Shown here piece by piece: positions 14,960-22,586 of a stretch of 38,547 bases of DNA. The DNA is taken from assembly GCA_937967955.1 (NCBI GenBank), contig CALBUB010000011.1, forward strand, positions 1 to 38,547. Reading direction: 5' to 3'. The position numbers and the translations under genes are program-made. How positions within the stretch are numbered: position 1 is the stretch's first letter; every line of letters begins with the position of its first letter. Source of the DNA: an uncultured Bacillota bacterium (GTDB taxonomy: Bacteria; Bacillota; Clostridia; Tissierellales; Tepidimicrobiaceae). A model generated the notes under the pieces. It was given only the letters and a program-made list of their open reading frames with translations, was not told the origin of the DNA and made no database searches.

Positions 14960-16102
14960 TTAAATCTCTGATGTAATCTCTTTAATTGCCTTTACTGCCT
15001 TTTCTATTTCTTCATGGGTATTAAATAGGCCAAAACTAAATCTAACTACTCCTTCCTCAATAGTTCCTATGGTTTCATGAGCTAATGGAGCACAATGAAG
15101 GCCTGGCCTTGTAGCTATATCATATTTTTCATCTAGTATATAGCTTACTTCTGATGAATCTAAGCCTACTATATTTAAAGCTACCACTGGAGCTTGTTCA
15201 GAAACATTTTTAGGCCCATATATTTTCACCTTATCAATCTTTGACATTTCCTCTAAGAAATGCTCAGTTAACTCTACCTCATGCTTCCTTATGTTTTCAA
15301 TGCCTTTTTTTAAGATGTAATCTACTCCTGCCCCTAAACCAACAATTCCTGGACCATTAAGGGTCCCACTTTCGTATCTATCAGGGCACACATGAGGTTG
15401 CTCTAATAGATTAGATGCACTACCTGTTCCTCCTTGTTTAATTTCCTCTACATCAATCCCTTCTCTAATATATAAGCCTCCAGTACCTTGGGGACCTAAT
15501 AAACCTTTATGGCCTGGAAAAGCTAAAAAATCTATATTCATCTCTTCCACATCTATGTCATAAACCCCAGCCGATTGGGCCCCATCCACAAGATAATATA
15601 TACCATTTTCCCTAGCAATTTTACCAATTTCTTTTATTGGAAGTATGGTACCTGTCAAATTTGATATATGGGTGGTAACTATCAACTTAGTATTATCCTT
15701 AATACTATTTTTTATATCCTCTGGGTCTACCCTACCCATAGGATCTGCTTTTACAATAGTTACATCTACTCCTTTCTTTTTTAAAGCATGTAGAGGCCTT
15801 AAAACTGAATTATGTTCCATAGAGGTGGTAATCACATGGTCACCCTCTTTAAGAAGGCCTTTTATAACTAGATTCAAACTATCTGTACAATTATAGGTGA
15901 ATATTATATTCATAGGATTAGAAATATTGAAAAGTTGGGCTAATAATTCTCTAGTCTTATATATTTCCCTACTCATTTTTAATGCAAGCTTATGGCCGGC
16001 TCTACCTGGATTAGCACCATATTCCTTCATAGCTTCCATAATAGAGTCATAAACTTCTTTAGGTTTAGGGAAAGTGGTAGCTGCATTATCAAAATATATC
16101 AA
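14960..16102 (-). CDS. Cysteine desulfurase-family aminotransferase class V (EF2568-type)
   Basis: 380 residues from a TTG at 16102, chosen because AGGTGA lies 7 bases upstream and the product then starts M-I-Y-F-D-N-A-A-T, as relatives do; the in-frame ATG at 16138 would add 12 residues. PLP lysine is Lys199 in FPGHKGLLGPQG, the aspartate is in YLVDGAQS, and the active-site cysteine Cys337 is in RPGLHCAPLAH. The family releases sulfur from cysteine as a persulfide or acts on related substrates. No IscU or SufU partner is nearby, so a role in Fe-S, tRNA thiolation or redox metabolism cannot be chosen. Confidence 0.92.
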   Translation of the reverse strand: MIYFDNAATTFPKPKEVYDSIMEAMKEYGANPGRAGHKLALKMSREIYKTRELLAQLFNISNPMNIIFTYNCTDSLNLVIKGLLKEGDHVITTSMEHNSVLRPLHALKKKGVDVTIVKADPMGRVDPEDIKNSIKDNTKLIVTTHISNLTGTILPIKEIGKIARENGIYYLVDGAQSAGVYDIDVEEMNIDFLAFPGHKGLLGPQGTGGLYIREGIDVEEIKQGGTGSASNLLEQPHVCPDRYESGTLNGPGIVGLGAGVDYILKKGIENIRKHEVELTEHFLEEMSKIDKVKIYGPKNVSEQAPVVALNIVGLDSSEVSYILDEKYDIATRPGLHCAPLAHETIGTIEEGVVRFSFGLFNTHEEIEKAVKAIKEITSEI

Positions 16103-16167
16103 TATAATCACCTGCACTTTCTCAATATTCATACTCATTATTATACCATATTATGTATGTAAAAAAG

Positions 16168-16194
16168 CAAAAAAAAGAAGCCTAAAGGCTTCTT
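16168..16194 (-). terminator. Terminator of the cyclodeaminase-like gene
   Basis: Minus strand AAGAAGCC/GGCTTCTT (16194-16187, 16182-16175), 4-base loop, followed by seven T residues. It overlaps the stop codon of the upstream gene. Confidence 0.85.
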
Positions 16195-16832
16195 TATAGC
16201 TTCTCGTACACTAGCTTTAACCACTGTTCTTTTAACTTTGTTCCTTCTGCCATCATGTCCTCTATCTTATCCTCTATTTTCTTCTTAAACTCTTCATCTT
16301 TTATGCCCTTTAAATTTATTTTTACATTTAAGATGGCACTTTCAAGAGCTGCAGCTGCCAGTAGCGCCCCCACTCCCACATCTGTTATTGCGTTTACATT
16401 GCCGTATTCTGCAAATACTTTTTGTAGTCTAAGGACTGTTAAACATTCTTCAGCACATCTTAGTGGTACTTCTAATGCAACCTTATATCCCTCTTGTATT
16501 GCTTCGGCTCTTTTTGCTTTTTCTTCTTCTGTTTCCTTAGGTAGTTTAAAAGCTTCCATTACCTTATCGAAAGCTTTAGTGTCCTCATCTACTATACCAT
16601 TTAGTACCTGAATACTCTTTTGTATTTTTTCAAAGCTGTCATCCATCTCTTTTTTGATTTCATCTTCTAGTTCATTATACGCTTTTCTTCCTATAGTCAG
16701 ATTGCCTACCATTGATGTCAATGCTGCTCCTAGACTTGCTGCTAAAGCTGCTACACTACCACCACCAGGAGTTGGAGCCCCTGAAGCAACTTCAGCTATG
16801 TAGTCTTTTAAGCTTTTTTCAACATACAACAT
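16194..16832 (-). CDS. Cyclodeaminase/cyclohydrolase-family protein (FTCD C-terminal-like, FchA-like)
   Basis: 212 residues, all helical. The N-terminal SGAPTPGGGSVAALAASLGAAL (residues about 17-38) is the folate-binding signature of the formiminotetrahydrofolate cyclodeaminase domain; DEDTKAFDKVMEAFKLPK and the alanine-rich NAITDVGVGALLAAAALES segment are also typical. Stand-alone members include FchA, which converts methenyl-THF to formyl-THF in anaerobes. The formiminotransferase partner is missing here, so the reaction may be either. ATG 16832 was preferred to a TTG one codon earlier. Its own terminator follows; no folate gene is nearby. Confidence 0.88.
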   Translation of the reverse strand: MLYVEKSLKDYIAEVASGAPTPGGGSVAALAASLGAALTSMVGNLTIGRKAYNELEDEIKKEMDDSFEKIQKSIQVLNGIVDEDTKAFDKVMEAFKLPKETEEEKAKRAEAIQEGYKVALEVPLRCAEECLTVLRLQKVFAEYGNVNAITDVGVGALLAAAALESAILNVKINLKGIKDEEFKKKIEDKIEDMMAEGTKLKEQWLKLVYEKL

Positions 16833-16908
16833 CAATGCATCACCACCAATAATATGTTATGTTTATACTAATTATATTATACAAAAATTGTAAGAGCAAG
16901 TTATAGAA

Positions 16909-16924
16909 TGTTCCACGTGGAACA
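16909..16924. promoter_or_regulatory. parS: parS site 1
   Basis: TGTTCCACGTGGAACA, a perfect 16-bp palindrome within a 20-bp one (16907-16926). It differs from the Bacillus parS (TGTTTCACGTGAAACA) at two symmetric bases. It lies two bases after the parB stop codon. Confidence 0.9.
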
Positions 16925-16926
16925 TT

Positions 16927-17799
16927 TTAAAAAATTTCATCAGCAATAACTTCTACAATCCTCTGTAGGTCTTCATTGCTATAGAATTCTATTTCAATTT
17001 TGCCCCCATTTTTTTTGGTAATTAAATTGACCTTTGTACCTAAGGCCCTCATCAAAGTTTCCTCTATTTGAACAACAAAAGGATCCTTTGTAGTCTTCCT
17101 CCTGGTTGCTTTTTTATTCTTGCTTTTAGAAACTATCTTTTCTGTTTCTCTAACATTTAAATTGCCTTCAACAATAGCTTTTGCTAATTTTAATCTCTCT
17201 TTCCTATCATTTATCCCCAATAAGGCTTTTCCATGTCCACTGGTAATTTTCCCTTCATGTATATATTCGATTATTTCTTCATCTAAGTTAAGTAACCTTA
17301 AAGTATTAGAAATATAGGACCTACTCTTTCCTAAGGCTTGGGCTACTTCTTCTTGGGTCAAACTATACTCATCTATAAGGGTCTTATAGGCATAGGCTTC
17401 CTCTATTGGATTTAAATTCTCCCTTTGGATATTTTCAATAAGTGCTAACTTTAAAGATTCCTTATCATCCACTTCTTTTATTATGCAAGGTATTTTATCT
17501 AATTTAGCTTCTTTTGCAGCCCTCCATCTTCTTTCTCCCGCTATTATTTCATATTTTTCTCCTTTTTTTCTAACTACAATTGGTTGGAGCACTCCATATT
17601 GTTTAATCGAATTTGTTAATTCTTCAAGGGCTTCTTTTTCAAAGGTTTTTCTAGGCTGTTCTTTATTTGATTCTATACTAGTTATATCCAATTCTACTAC
17701 TGGCCCTTTATCTAAATCATCTTCAAATAAGCTTATCTGGGATTGTTCTGGTATCAATGCAGATAAACCTTTACCTAGGCCCCTTTTCTTGGTAGCCAT
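16927..17799 (-). CDS. parB: Chromosome-partitioning protein ParB (Spo0J)
   Basis: 290 residues. The CTP-binding N-domain has PRKTFEKEALEEL, GERRWRAAK (the arginine-rich box) and ALIENIQRENLNPIEEA at roughly 90-135. The helix-turn-helix is SLTQEEVAQALGKSRSYIS with NTLRLLNL, and a lysine-rich linker (SKSKNKKATRRKTTK) leads to a C-terminal dimerisation domain. ParB loads at parS, slides as a CTP-dependent clamp and recruits SMC. The ATG follows the parA stop codon with no gap, and its ribosome site GAGGAGGAG lies inside the end of parA. parS sites are at 2 bases behind its stop and three more within 4 kb. Confidence 0.97.
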   Translation of the reverse strand: MATKKRGLGKGLSALIPEQSQISLFEDDLDKGPVVELDITSIESNKEQPRKTFEKEALEELTNSIKQYGVLQPIVVRKKGEKYEIIAGERRWRAAKEAKLDKIPCIIKEVDDKESLKLALIENIQRENLNPIEEAYAYKTLIDEYSLTQEEVAQALGKSRSYISNTLRLLNLDEEIIEYIHEGKITSGHGKALLGINDRKERLKLAKAIVEGNLNVRETEKIVSKSKNKKATRRKTTKDPFVVQIEETLMRALGTKVNLITKKNGGKIEIEFYSNEDLQRIVEVIADEIF

Positions 17800-18573
17800 C
17801 TATATCTCCTCCTCCAATAGATATAAAAATTCCTCAGCTAACTCAGAATAAGCTTCTGCACCTTTAGATTTAGGATCATAATCCATTACAGACAAGCCGT
17901 GGCTAGGCGCTTCAGCCAATCTTACATTCCTTGGAATAATAGTTGTATATACCTTGCCCTTAAAATATTTTTTTACTTCATCTACTACTTGGATAGAAAG
18001 GTTTGTCCTACCATCAAACATACTTAAAATTACCCCTTCTATTTCCAATTGGGGATTTAAGCCTCTTTTTACAAGCATTATAGTTTCCATTAACTGGCTT
18101 ACTCCTTCTAGGGCATAGTACTCGCACTGTATAGGAATGATTACACTATCGGAAGCGGCAAGGCCATTAATACTTAGAAGACCTAATGAAGGTGGACAAT
18201 CGATAAGTATAAAATCGTAAGTGTCTTTGATTTCCATTAAAGAATTTTTTAAAACTAACTCCCTATCTTCTACTTCTATCAATTCGATTTCAGCTCCTGC
18301 TAATTCCACATTAGAAGGTACAATATCTACATTTTCAGCTGATGTACTATATATGATATTCCTTATATCTACTTGGTTTATCATTACATCATAAACTGAA
18401 GACTGTAAACTATTTTTATCTATTCCTAAACCACTAGTTGCATTCCCTTGAGGATCAATATCTACTATTAGTACTTTCTTAGTAAGTTTCCCTAAAGCTG
18501 CAGCTAAGTTGATTACAGATGTAGTTTTTCCTACTCCGCCTTTTTGATTGAATACAGCCATAACTCGACCCAT
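17800..18573 (-). CDS. parA: Chromosome-partitioning ATPase ParA (Soj)
   Basis: 257 residues. The deviant Walker A is FNQKGGVGKTTSVINLAA at 8-25, with both signature lysines. Walker A' is VDIDPQGNATSGLG and Walker B is FILIDCPPSLGLLS. Soj-type ParA binds DNA as an ATP dimer and is released by ParB; in Bacillus it also controls DnaA at the origin. Short N-terminus without the extra DNA-binding domain of plasmid ParA. ATG 18573 has AAGGTGA 6 bases upstream. It is translationally coupled with parB. A sigma-A-like promoter lies in the 150 bases upstream, next to two parS sites. Confidence 0.97.
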   Translation of the reverse strand: MGRVMAVFNQKGGVGKTTSVINLAAALGKLTKKVLIVDIDPQGNATSGLGIDKNSLQSSVYDVMINQVDIRNIIYSTSAENVDIVPSNVELAGAEIELIEVEDRELVLKNSLMEIKDTYDFILIDCPPSLGLLSINGLAASDSVIIPIQCEYYALEGVSQLMETIMLVKRGLNPQLEIEGVILSMFDGRTNLSIQVVDEVKKYFKGKVYTTIIPRNVRLAEAPSHGLSVMDYDPKSKGAEAYSELAEEFLYLLEEEI

Positions 18574-18600
18574 TAAATCACCTTCTAGTTTTCTTGTTAC

Positions 18601-18628
18601 ATTATATATTATCAGATTTTAAAGTAAA
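18601..18628 (-). promoter_or_regulatory. Promoter candidate of parAB
   Basis: Minus strand TTTACT (18628-18623), 16-base spacer, TATAAT (18606-18601), 28 bases before the parA start. Two parS sites lie 48-117 bases farther upstream, so spreading ParB could silence it. Confidence 0.45.
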
Positions 18629-18675
18629 ATTAAAATAAAAAGGAAAGTTAAATTTTTTTATGTTTAAGTAAAAAA

Positions 18676-18691
18676 TGTTTCACATGGAACA
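18676..18691. promoter_or_regulatory. parS: parS site 2 (imperfect)
   Basis: TGTTTCACATGGAACA, one central change from the palindrome (CACATG for CACGTG). It forms one arm of an inverted repeat with site 3. Confidence 0.7.
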
Positions 18692-18702
18692 TTTTTTACT
18701 TA

Positions 18703-18718
18703 TGTTCCACGTGAAACA
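18703..18718. promoter_or_regulatory. parS: parS site 3
   Basis: TGTTCCACGTGAAACA, a hybrid of the two half-site spellings. It lies three bases after the DUF6483 stop codon. Sites 2 and 3 with flanks form a roughly 20-bp stem with one mismatch and an 11-base loop; on the minus strand TTTTTTAC follows, so the pair also looks like the terminator of the DUF6483 gene. Confidence 0.85.
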
Positions 18719-18721
18719 TTT

Positions 18722-19081
18722 TCATATCATGATCCCGAATATTTTTCCAATATCCCTTAGGCCCTCTTTGATTTCCTCCCTAGAAAAATCCTTCTCCTCC
18801 AAAAATTCATCATCTAAATCGTTTAATCTAGCATAAAAATCTAAAGCAAGTTCTAGATACTTAAGATTACTGGCATCAAATTCAGCAAATAATAGATCTT
18901 CTGCTTCATTTAGTTTACCAAGCTCTATTAATTCTAATAGTCTCTTATGTATAAGGTCCACTTTTTTATACTCTTCCTTCTCATCTAATATGTATTCTAC
19001 ACTATCCTTTTTTAAAAGAACCTTAGCAATGAACCTTATAAGATTTCTTATCTGCCTCATAATATAATCTTGCTGTAGCAT
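18722..19081 (-). CDS. DUF6483 family protein
   Basis: 119 residues, predicted all-helical and acidic. The opening MLQQDYIMRQIRNLIRFIAKVLL matches the DUF6483 family as I remember it. The rest carries paired helices resembling a short TPR-like repeat (LIHKRLLELIELGKLNEAEDLLFAEFD). No cysteine, signal or membrane segment. Function unknown. A weak ribosome site GGGGTG precedes the ATG by 8 bases. It is upstream of parAB on the same strand, separated by the parS pair. Confidence 0.75.
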   Translation of the reverse strand: MLQQDYIMRQIRNLIRFIAKVLLKKDSVEYILDEKEEYKKVDLIHKRLLELIELGKLNEAEDLLFAEFDASNLKYLELALDFYARLNDLDDEFLEEKDFSREEIKEGLRDIGKIFGIMI

Positions 19082-19114
19082 ATTTAGTCACCCCATCACC
19101 ATTAATCATTCATT

Positions 19115-19657
19115 CTAATTCTTATATATATCTAAATATTCATTCCTTGTCATTGAATAACAAACCTCATCACATATATTACCATCATATAAAATTGAAG
19201 CTTTCCTTAATATGCCTTCATATTTAAAACCACACTTTTCTATTACCCTTTTAGAACGCTGATTATGAGGATAGTGATATACTGTGATAATATCTAAATT
19301 CATAATTTCAAAACCGTATTTTAAGACCCTCTTAGTAGCTTCTGTTGCTATACCTTTACCCCAATACTTTTCATTCAAAGCATAGCCTATCCTTCTTGCC
19401 TTTTTGTAAGACCTTTTTTGATCCTCATGTAGTCCAATAGAACCTATAACCTTATTATTATCTTTGTAAACTATAGCCCATACTTCACCACTATTTATAA
19501 ATTGCCTTAGCACCATTAATGACTCTCTCTTACTTTTGTGGGGCCTCCAGCCAGCGTTAGGTCCTACACTGGGATTTTTAGCATATTCAAATAGATCATC
19601 TAAATCACTAAAATAGAATCTTCTTAATAGCAATCTATCAGTATGTAAAGTATCCAT
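19115..19657 (-). CDS. GNAT acetyltransferase, RimJ/RimL type
   Basis: 180 residues from the ATG at 19657, which has GGAGG 5 bases upstream; a longer frame from 19687 lacks a ribosome site. The start TDRLLLRRFYFSDLDDLFEYA and the acetyl-CoA motif GYALNEKYWGKGIATEATK are characteristic of RimJ/RimL-like enzymes, as is NQRSKRVIEKCGFKYEGILRK. Such enzymes acetylate protein N-termini or small amines; the substrate here is unknown. It ends 34 bases before the DUF6483 gene, probably one unit. Upstream lies the decayed 19.7-20.9 kb stretch. Confidence 0.9.
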   Translation of the reverse strand: MDTLHTDRLLLRRFYFSDLDDLFEYAKNPSVGPNAGWRPHKSKRESLMVLRQFINSGEVWAIVYKDNNKVIGSIGLHEDQKRSYKKARRIGYALNEKYWGKGIATEATKRVLKYGFEIMNLDIITVYHYPHNQRSKRVIEKCGFKYEGILRKASILYDGNICDEVCYSMTRNEYLDIYKN

Positions 19658-19950
19658 AAAAGCCTCCTTTTTAGTTTCATTACACAAAATTTTTATCCCC
19701 TCTTATCTAAGTTCTATTATAATTCTACTATTTTATTTTATCTAAAAATATATAAAAATCTAACTACTTTTGTCTTTAAGCACGTACCATAATTTCTATT
19801 ATCCTAAGTTAAAAGTTTCTTTTAACCTTTGATACTCCTCATAACTAAAGTCAAGGGCTTCTCTGGTAATTAAATGCCAGCCTATTTCTGGTAGGCAAGT
19901 ATGACCTAGAGTTAAGGGTATGCCATCCCCTCCTTAGGGAGAATCTAGCC

Positions 19951-20357
19951 CTAGGGCTGGTAGACTATCCCTTTCGCTACACCATCTACCACAGGTGCTC
20001 TTATTGTATTTGAAGCATCTAATCTATCTACATGTGTTATATATCCACCTGATTGGCATATATATCTTCCATCTATTACTTTATTTCAAAGTACAACAAT
20101 AGGGACATTTTTGACTTACATATTCTACTTCTATTCCTTCTAATCTTACTTAGTACTCTATTTATTTTGATAAACGATAGAAAGACCAGGTATGCAAATT
20201 TTTCTCCTTTTTACGGCTTGTTCTTACTGTATTTCTGATATTTTATTGGAGCATTAACAATTTTCCTACTCATTTTATAAGCTTGGTCTTTCATCCATCT
20301 TTGTTCTTTATTGCCTATTTATTAGATCTTCCTTAGCTTTTTAGCTCTACCCAGCTT
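19951..20357 (-). pseudogene. Decayed IS605-type TnpB (RNA-guided nuclease) remnant
   Basis: Pieces of TnpB can be read on the minus strand in shifting frames. Around 20320-20220 is IGNKEQRWMKDQAYKMSRKIVN, matching the helix before the RuvC core. Around 20140-20080 is EGIEVEYVSQKCPYCCTLK, matching the first half of the zinc ribbon. From about 20075 is GRYICQSGGYITHVDRLDASN followed by TIRAPVVDG, matching the second half with one cysteine replaced by glycine. Stops and frame changes separate all three, and the N-terminal half is missing. The element cannot make a working protein. A 12-bp palindrome at 19947-19958 lies at its end, where omegaRNA folds occur in intact elements. Confidence 0.65.
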
Positions 20358-20400
20358 TTATCTTAATGTTTAATAAACCCCCATCCCAACAACTAAAGTT

Positions 20401-20421
20401 GTGAGCTTTTGGCTAGCTCAC
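20401..20421. repeat. Inverted repeat near the left edge of the TnpB remnant
   Basis: GTGAGCT and AGCTCAC enclose seven bases (20401-20407, 20415-20421). Just beside it, 20388-20404 can form a second small stem (CAACA/TGTTG-like). Paired small stems of this kind are found at IS605-type ends; the assignment is tentative. Confidence 0.35.
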
Positions 20422-20583
20422 CTCAGTATTAGGAACTAGCTTAAAAGATGGAATCATATTTATAGTGTAATAGCAGAAAACTGGGAGACTTATGAAAGAG
20501 AACAAGCCAGATAAAAGAAAAAGGAAAGTATAAAAACTACTATAAGGATTAGTAGGAGCTAATTATTATGAGACAAGTATTAA

Positions 20584-20885
20584 AGATACGGAAGTAATTA
20601 TCACTATGGTACTGAAGAAGATGGAGATTATAGAGTTTTAGTTAGTCTGAGATTTCATGCTACAAGTAGTGTAAAAACACCCAGGGAAACTTTAGAGCTA
20701 TATAGTGATGATTGGCGGCTACCATAGGTAAACATGAAAGAGTAAAGGATATAACTATCTTTTGGGAAGTACCTTTCCACAAAGAAAATTCAAAGAAGTT
20801 TTTTATTTCCTTAGTGCAAAAAATAAGAAAAGCTTCAGAAAGATTATCAATAAAGAAGCTTTTCTTTTTGCTTATATCCTATTAA
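20584..20885 (+). pseudogene. Unidentified degraded coding fragments
   Basis: Two adjoining open stretches lack a start codon and ribosome site. The first (20584-20727, 47 codons) reads RYGSNYHYGTEEDGDY, then VSLRFHATSSVKTPRETLEL. The second is in another frame (20727-20885, 52 codons) and reads GKHERVKDITIFWEVPFHKE. The amino acid mix looks protein-like and a frameshift near 20715 would join them. I do not recognise the family, and chance open frames remain possible. Confidence 0.3.
20825..20870 (+). terminator. Terminator hairpin in the decayed region
   Basis: A 12-bp perfect stem AAGAAAAGCTTC/GAAGCTTTTCTT (20825-20836, 20855-20866), 18-base loop, T-rich tail. It suggests a formerly transcribed gene on the plus strand. 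Confidence 0.5.
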
Positions 20886-20919
20886 ATAGCCTAAAATTTA
20901 TTCAATAGAAAAGAGTACA

Positions 20920-20953
20920 TAAATAAAATGTTCCACGTGGAACATTTTATTTA
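20920..20953. promoter_or_regulatory. parS: parS site 4 within a 34-bp perfect palindrome
   Basis: The core TGTTCCACGTGGAACA (20929-20944) equals site 1. Perfect symmetry extends nine bases on each side, to 20920 and 20953, and takes in the noc stop codon (20947-20949). On the minus strand the stem ends in ATTTTATTTA, so the site can double as the noc terminator. Confidence 0.9.
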
Positions 20954-21741
20954 GGAATCTTAATGGTTACCTCTAAATAATCTCCTTTATCCTTTTCAAT
21001 ATATTTAGCATTAACTCCACTTTGCTTAATAGCTTTAAAAGCATTCTTAATAGTATTAACATATATCCTTGTGCTAATAAAGCCTTTTATGCTCCTCTTC
21101 TTTTTTTCTTTTCCTTTCTGGGAAGTTAAGTCATCTAGTATATCCTTTACCAATTTTTCTGTATTGCTAACGTTTAATTCATTGCTTATTACCTTATCTA
21201 ATACTTTTCTTTGTAATTCATAGTCAGGTAGTTTTAATAGGGCTCGTCCATGTCTTTCTGTTAAATTATGTTCTAATAAATCCTTTTTTATATCATCAGG
21301 CAATTTTAACAGTCTCAACTTATTTGCAATAGTAGATTGGCTTTTTCCTATCTTTTCTGCCAGCTCCTGCTGTGTGAAACCATGATCTTCAATAAGATTT
21401 CTATATCCTTCAGCTTCTTCTATGAAGTTTAAATCTTCCCTTTGTAAATTTTCTATTAGTGCAATCATTGCAGACTCTTTATCCCTATAGTCTACAATAA
21501 TAGCAGGAATCTCCTTTAAGTTCGCTAATTCTGAAGCTCTAAGCCTTCTCTCACCAGCAACCAACTCATAACTATTATCTTGTAGCTTTCTAACACTAAT
21601 TGGCTGTATTACTCCGTAGGTCTTTATAGATTGGCTCAGCTCCTCCAATGCTTTTTTATCGAAATTTTTTCTCGGCTGATAGGGGTTGGGCTTAATGGCA
21701 TCTATAGGGATATACTTGATCTCTGATTGTAAATTTTTCAT
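20947..21741 (-). CDS. noc: Nucleoid occlusion protein Noc (ParB-family)
   Basis: 264 residues from the ATG at 21741; a TTG at 21759 would add six. ParB-type CTP domain with PYQPRKNFDKKALEEL, GERRLRASE and ALIENLQREDLNFIEEA, then a helix-turn-helix with GKSQSTIANKLRLLKLP and ERHGRALLKL, which are the Noc rather than ParB spellings. It sits directly upstream of rsmG's operon partner genes in the usual noc position. Noc binds its own sites and blocks FtsZ assembly over the nucleoid by tethering DNA to the membrane. The N-terminal amphipathic helix used for this in Bacillus is absent: the protein starts at the PID-PNPYQPR strand after only ten residues. Confidence 0.88.
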   Translation of the reverse strand: MKNLQSEIKYIPIDAIKPNPYQPRKNFDKKALEELSQSIKTYGVIQPISVRKLQDNSYELVAGERRLRASELANLKEIPAIIVDYRDKESAMIALIENLQREDLNFIEEAEGYRNLIEDHGFTQQELAEKIGKSQSTIANKLRLLKLPDDIKKDLLEHNLTERHGRALLKLPDYELQRKVLDKVISNELNVSNTEKLVKDILDDLTSQKGKEKKKRSIKGFISTRIYVNTIKNAFKAIKQSGVNAKYIEKDKGDYLEVTIKIPK

Positions 21742-21869
21742 AAGTATATTCACTCCCAATATCCTATTTTCCTACTTCTACTAGAAGAATACGTTTATAT
21801 TAAATATTCTATATATATTAATTATTTCCTGCTAATTTCCCAAAAATTCTTTCGTCAAATTTATTGAAC

Positions 21870-22586
21870 TTACAACGGTTTCTTCCTAGGTTTGCCTCCA
21901 CCTCTGGGATATTTTGTCGGAGTTCCTTTAATTTTTTCTATTATTATCAAACTATGGGTAATATCGCTTAAGGGCAATTTAATCACTTTTGTATCTATTA
22001 GTTTTCCTCCTAATAGCTTTATACTATTGCTGGCTTCTTCTACTTCCTCTTTTACATCTGGCCCCTTCATAGCTATAAAATAGCCTCCTACTTTTACAAA
22101 AGGCAAACAGTATTCACAGAGAGTATTTAACTGGGCTACAGCTCTAGAAATAGCAATATCAAACTTTTCCCTATAGTCAGTATTCCTTCCCATTTCTTCT
22201 GCTCTACCATGGATTGCTTGTATTTTTTCTAAGCCCAATTTGTCTATAACATCAGCTAAAAAGTTTACCTTCTTCTTGGTGCTATCTACTAGTACTACCT
22301 CTATATCCTCTCTCATTATTTTTATAGGAAGGCCAGGAAAGCCTCCACCTGTTCCAATATCTATAAGCTTTATATTTTCTTTAAAAAATTCCGTTGTTAA
22401 AGGAGTAATAGAATCAACAAAATGTTTTATATCTATTTCAAAACTATCAGTTATAGTAGTAATATTTATCTTTTGATTCCACTCCTCTAATAATTCCTTA
22501 TATAGAATAAAATTATCAATTTGTTCCTTTTCTAACTTGATTCCTAGTGCTTCTGCACCTTTAATTAAAGCATTCACATCAGTCAT
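21870..22586 (-). CDS. rsmG: 16S rRNA (guanine-527 N7)-methyltransferase RsmG
   Basis: 238 residues. The Rossmann SAM loop is IDIGTGGGFPGLPIKI at 75-90, with VVLVDSTKKKVNFL forming the acidic strand after it. ISRAVAQLNTLCEYCLP and the C-terminal THSLIIIEK...PTKYPRGGGKPRKKPL are typical of GidB. It methylates G527 in the 530 loop; loss gives low-level streptomycin resistance in other bacteria. The start overlaps the end of mnmG by 8 bases, so the pair is translationally coupled. It lies 128 bases upstream of noc; that gap has no feature I can name. Confidence 0.96.
   Translation of the reverse strand: MTDVNALIKGAEALGIKLEKEQIDNFILYKELLEEWNQKINITTITDSFEIDIKHFVDSITPLTTEFFKENIKLIDIGTGGGFPGLPIKIMREDIEVVLVDSTKKKVNFLADVIDKLGLEKIQAIHGRAEEMGRNTDYREKFDIAISRAVAQLNTLCEYCLPFVKVGGYFIAMKGPDVKEEVEEASNSIKLLGGKLIDTKVIKLPLSDITHSLIIIEKIKGTPTKYPRGGGKPRKKPL

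Noticed and set aside
20053..20238. Plus-strand 61-residue hydrophobic ORF
   Set aside because: It lies antisense to the TnpB fragments, has no ribosome site and is of low-complexity composition.
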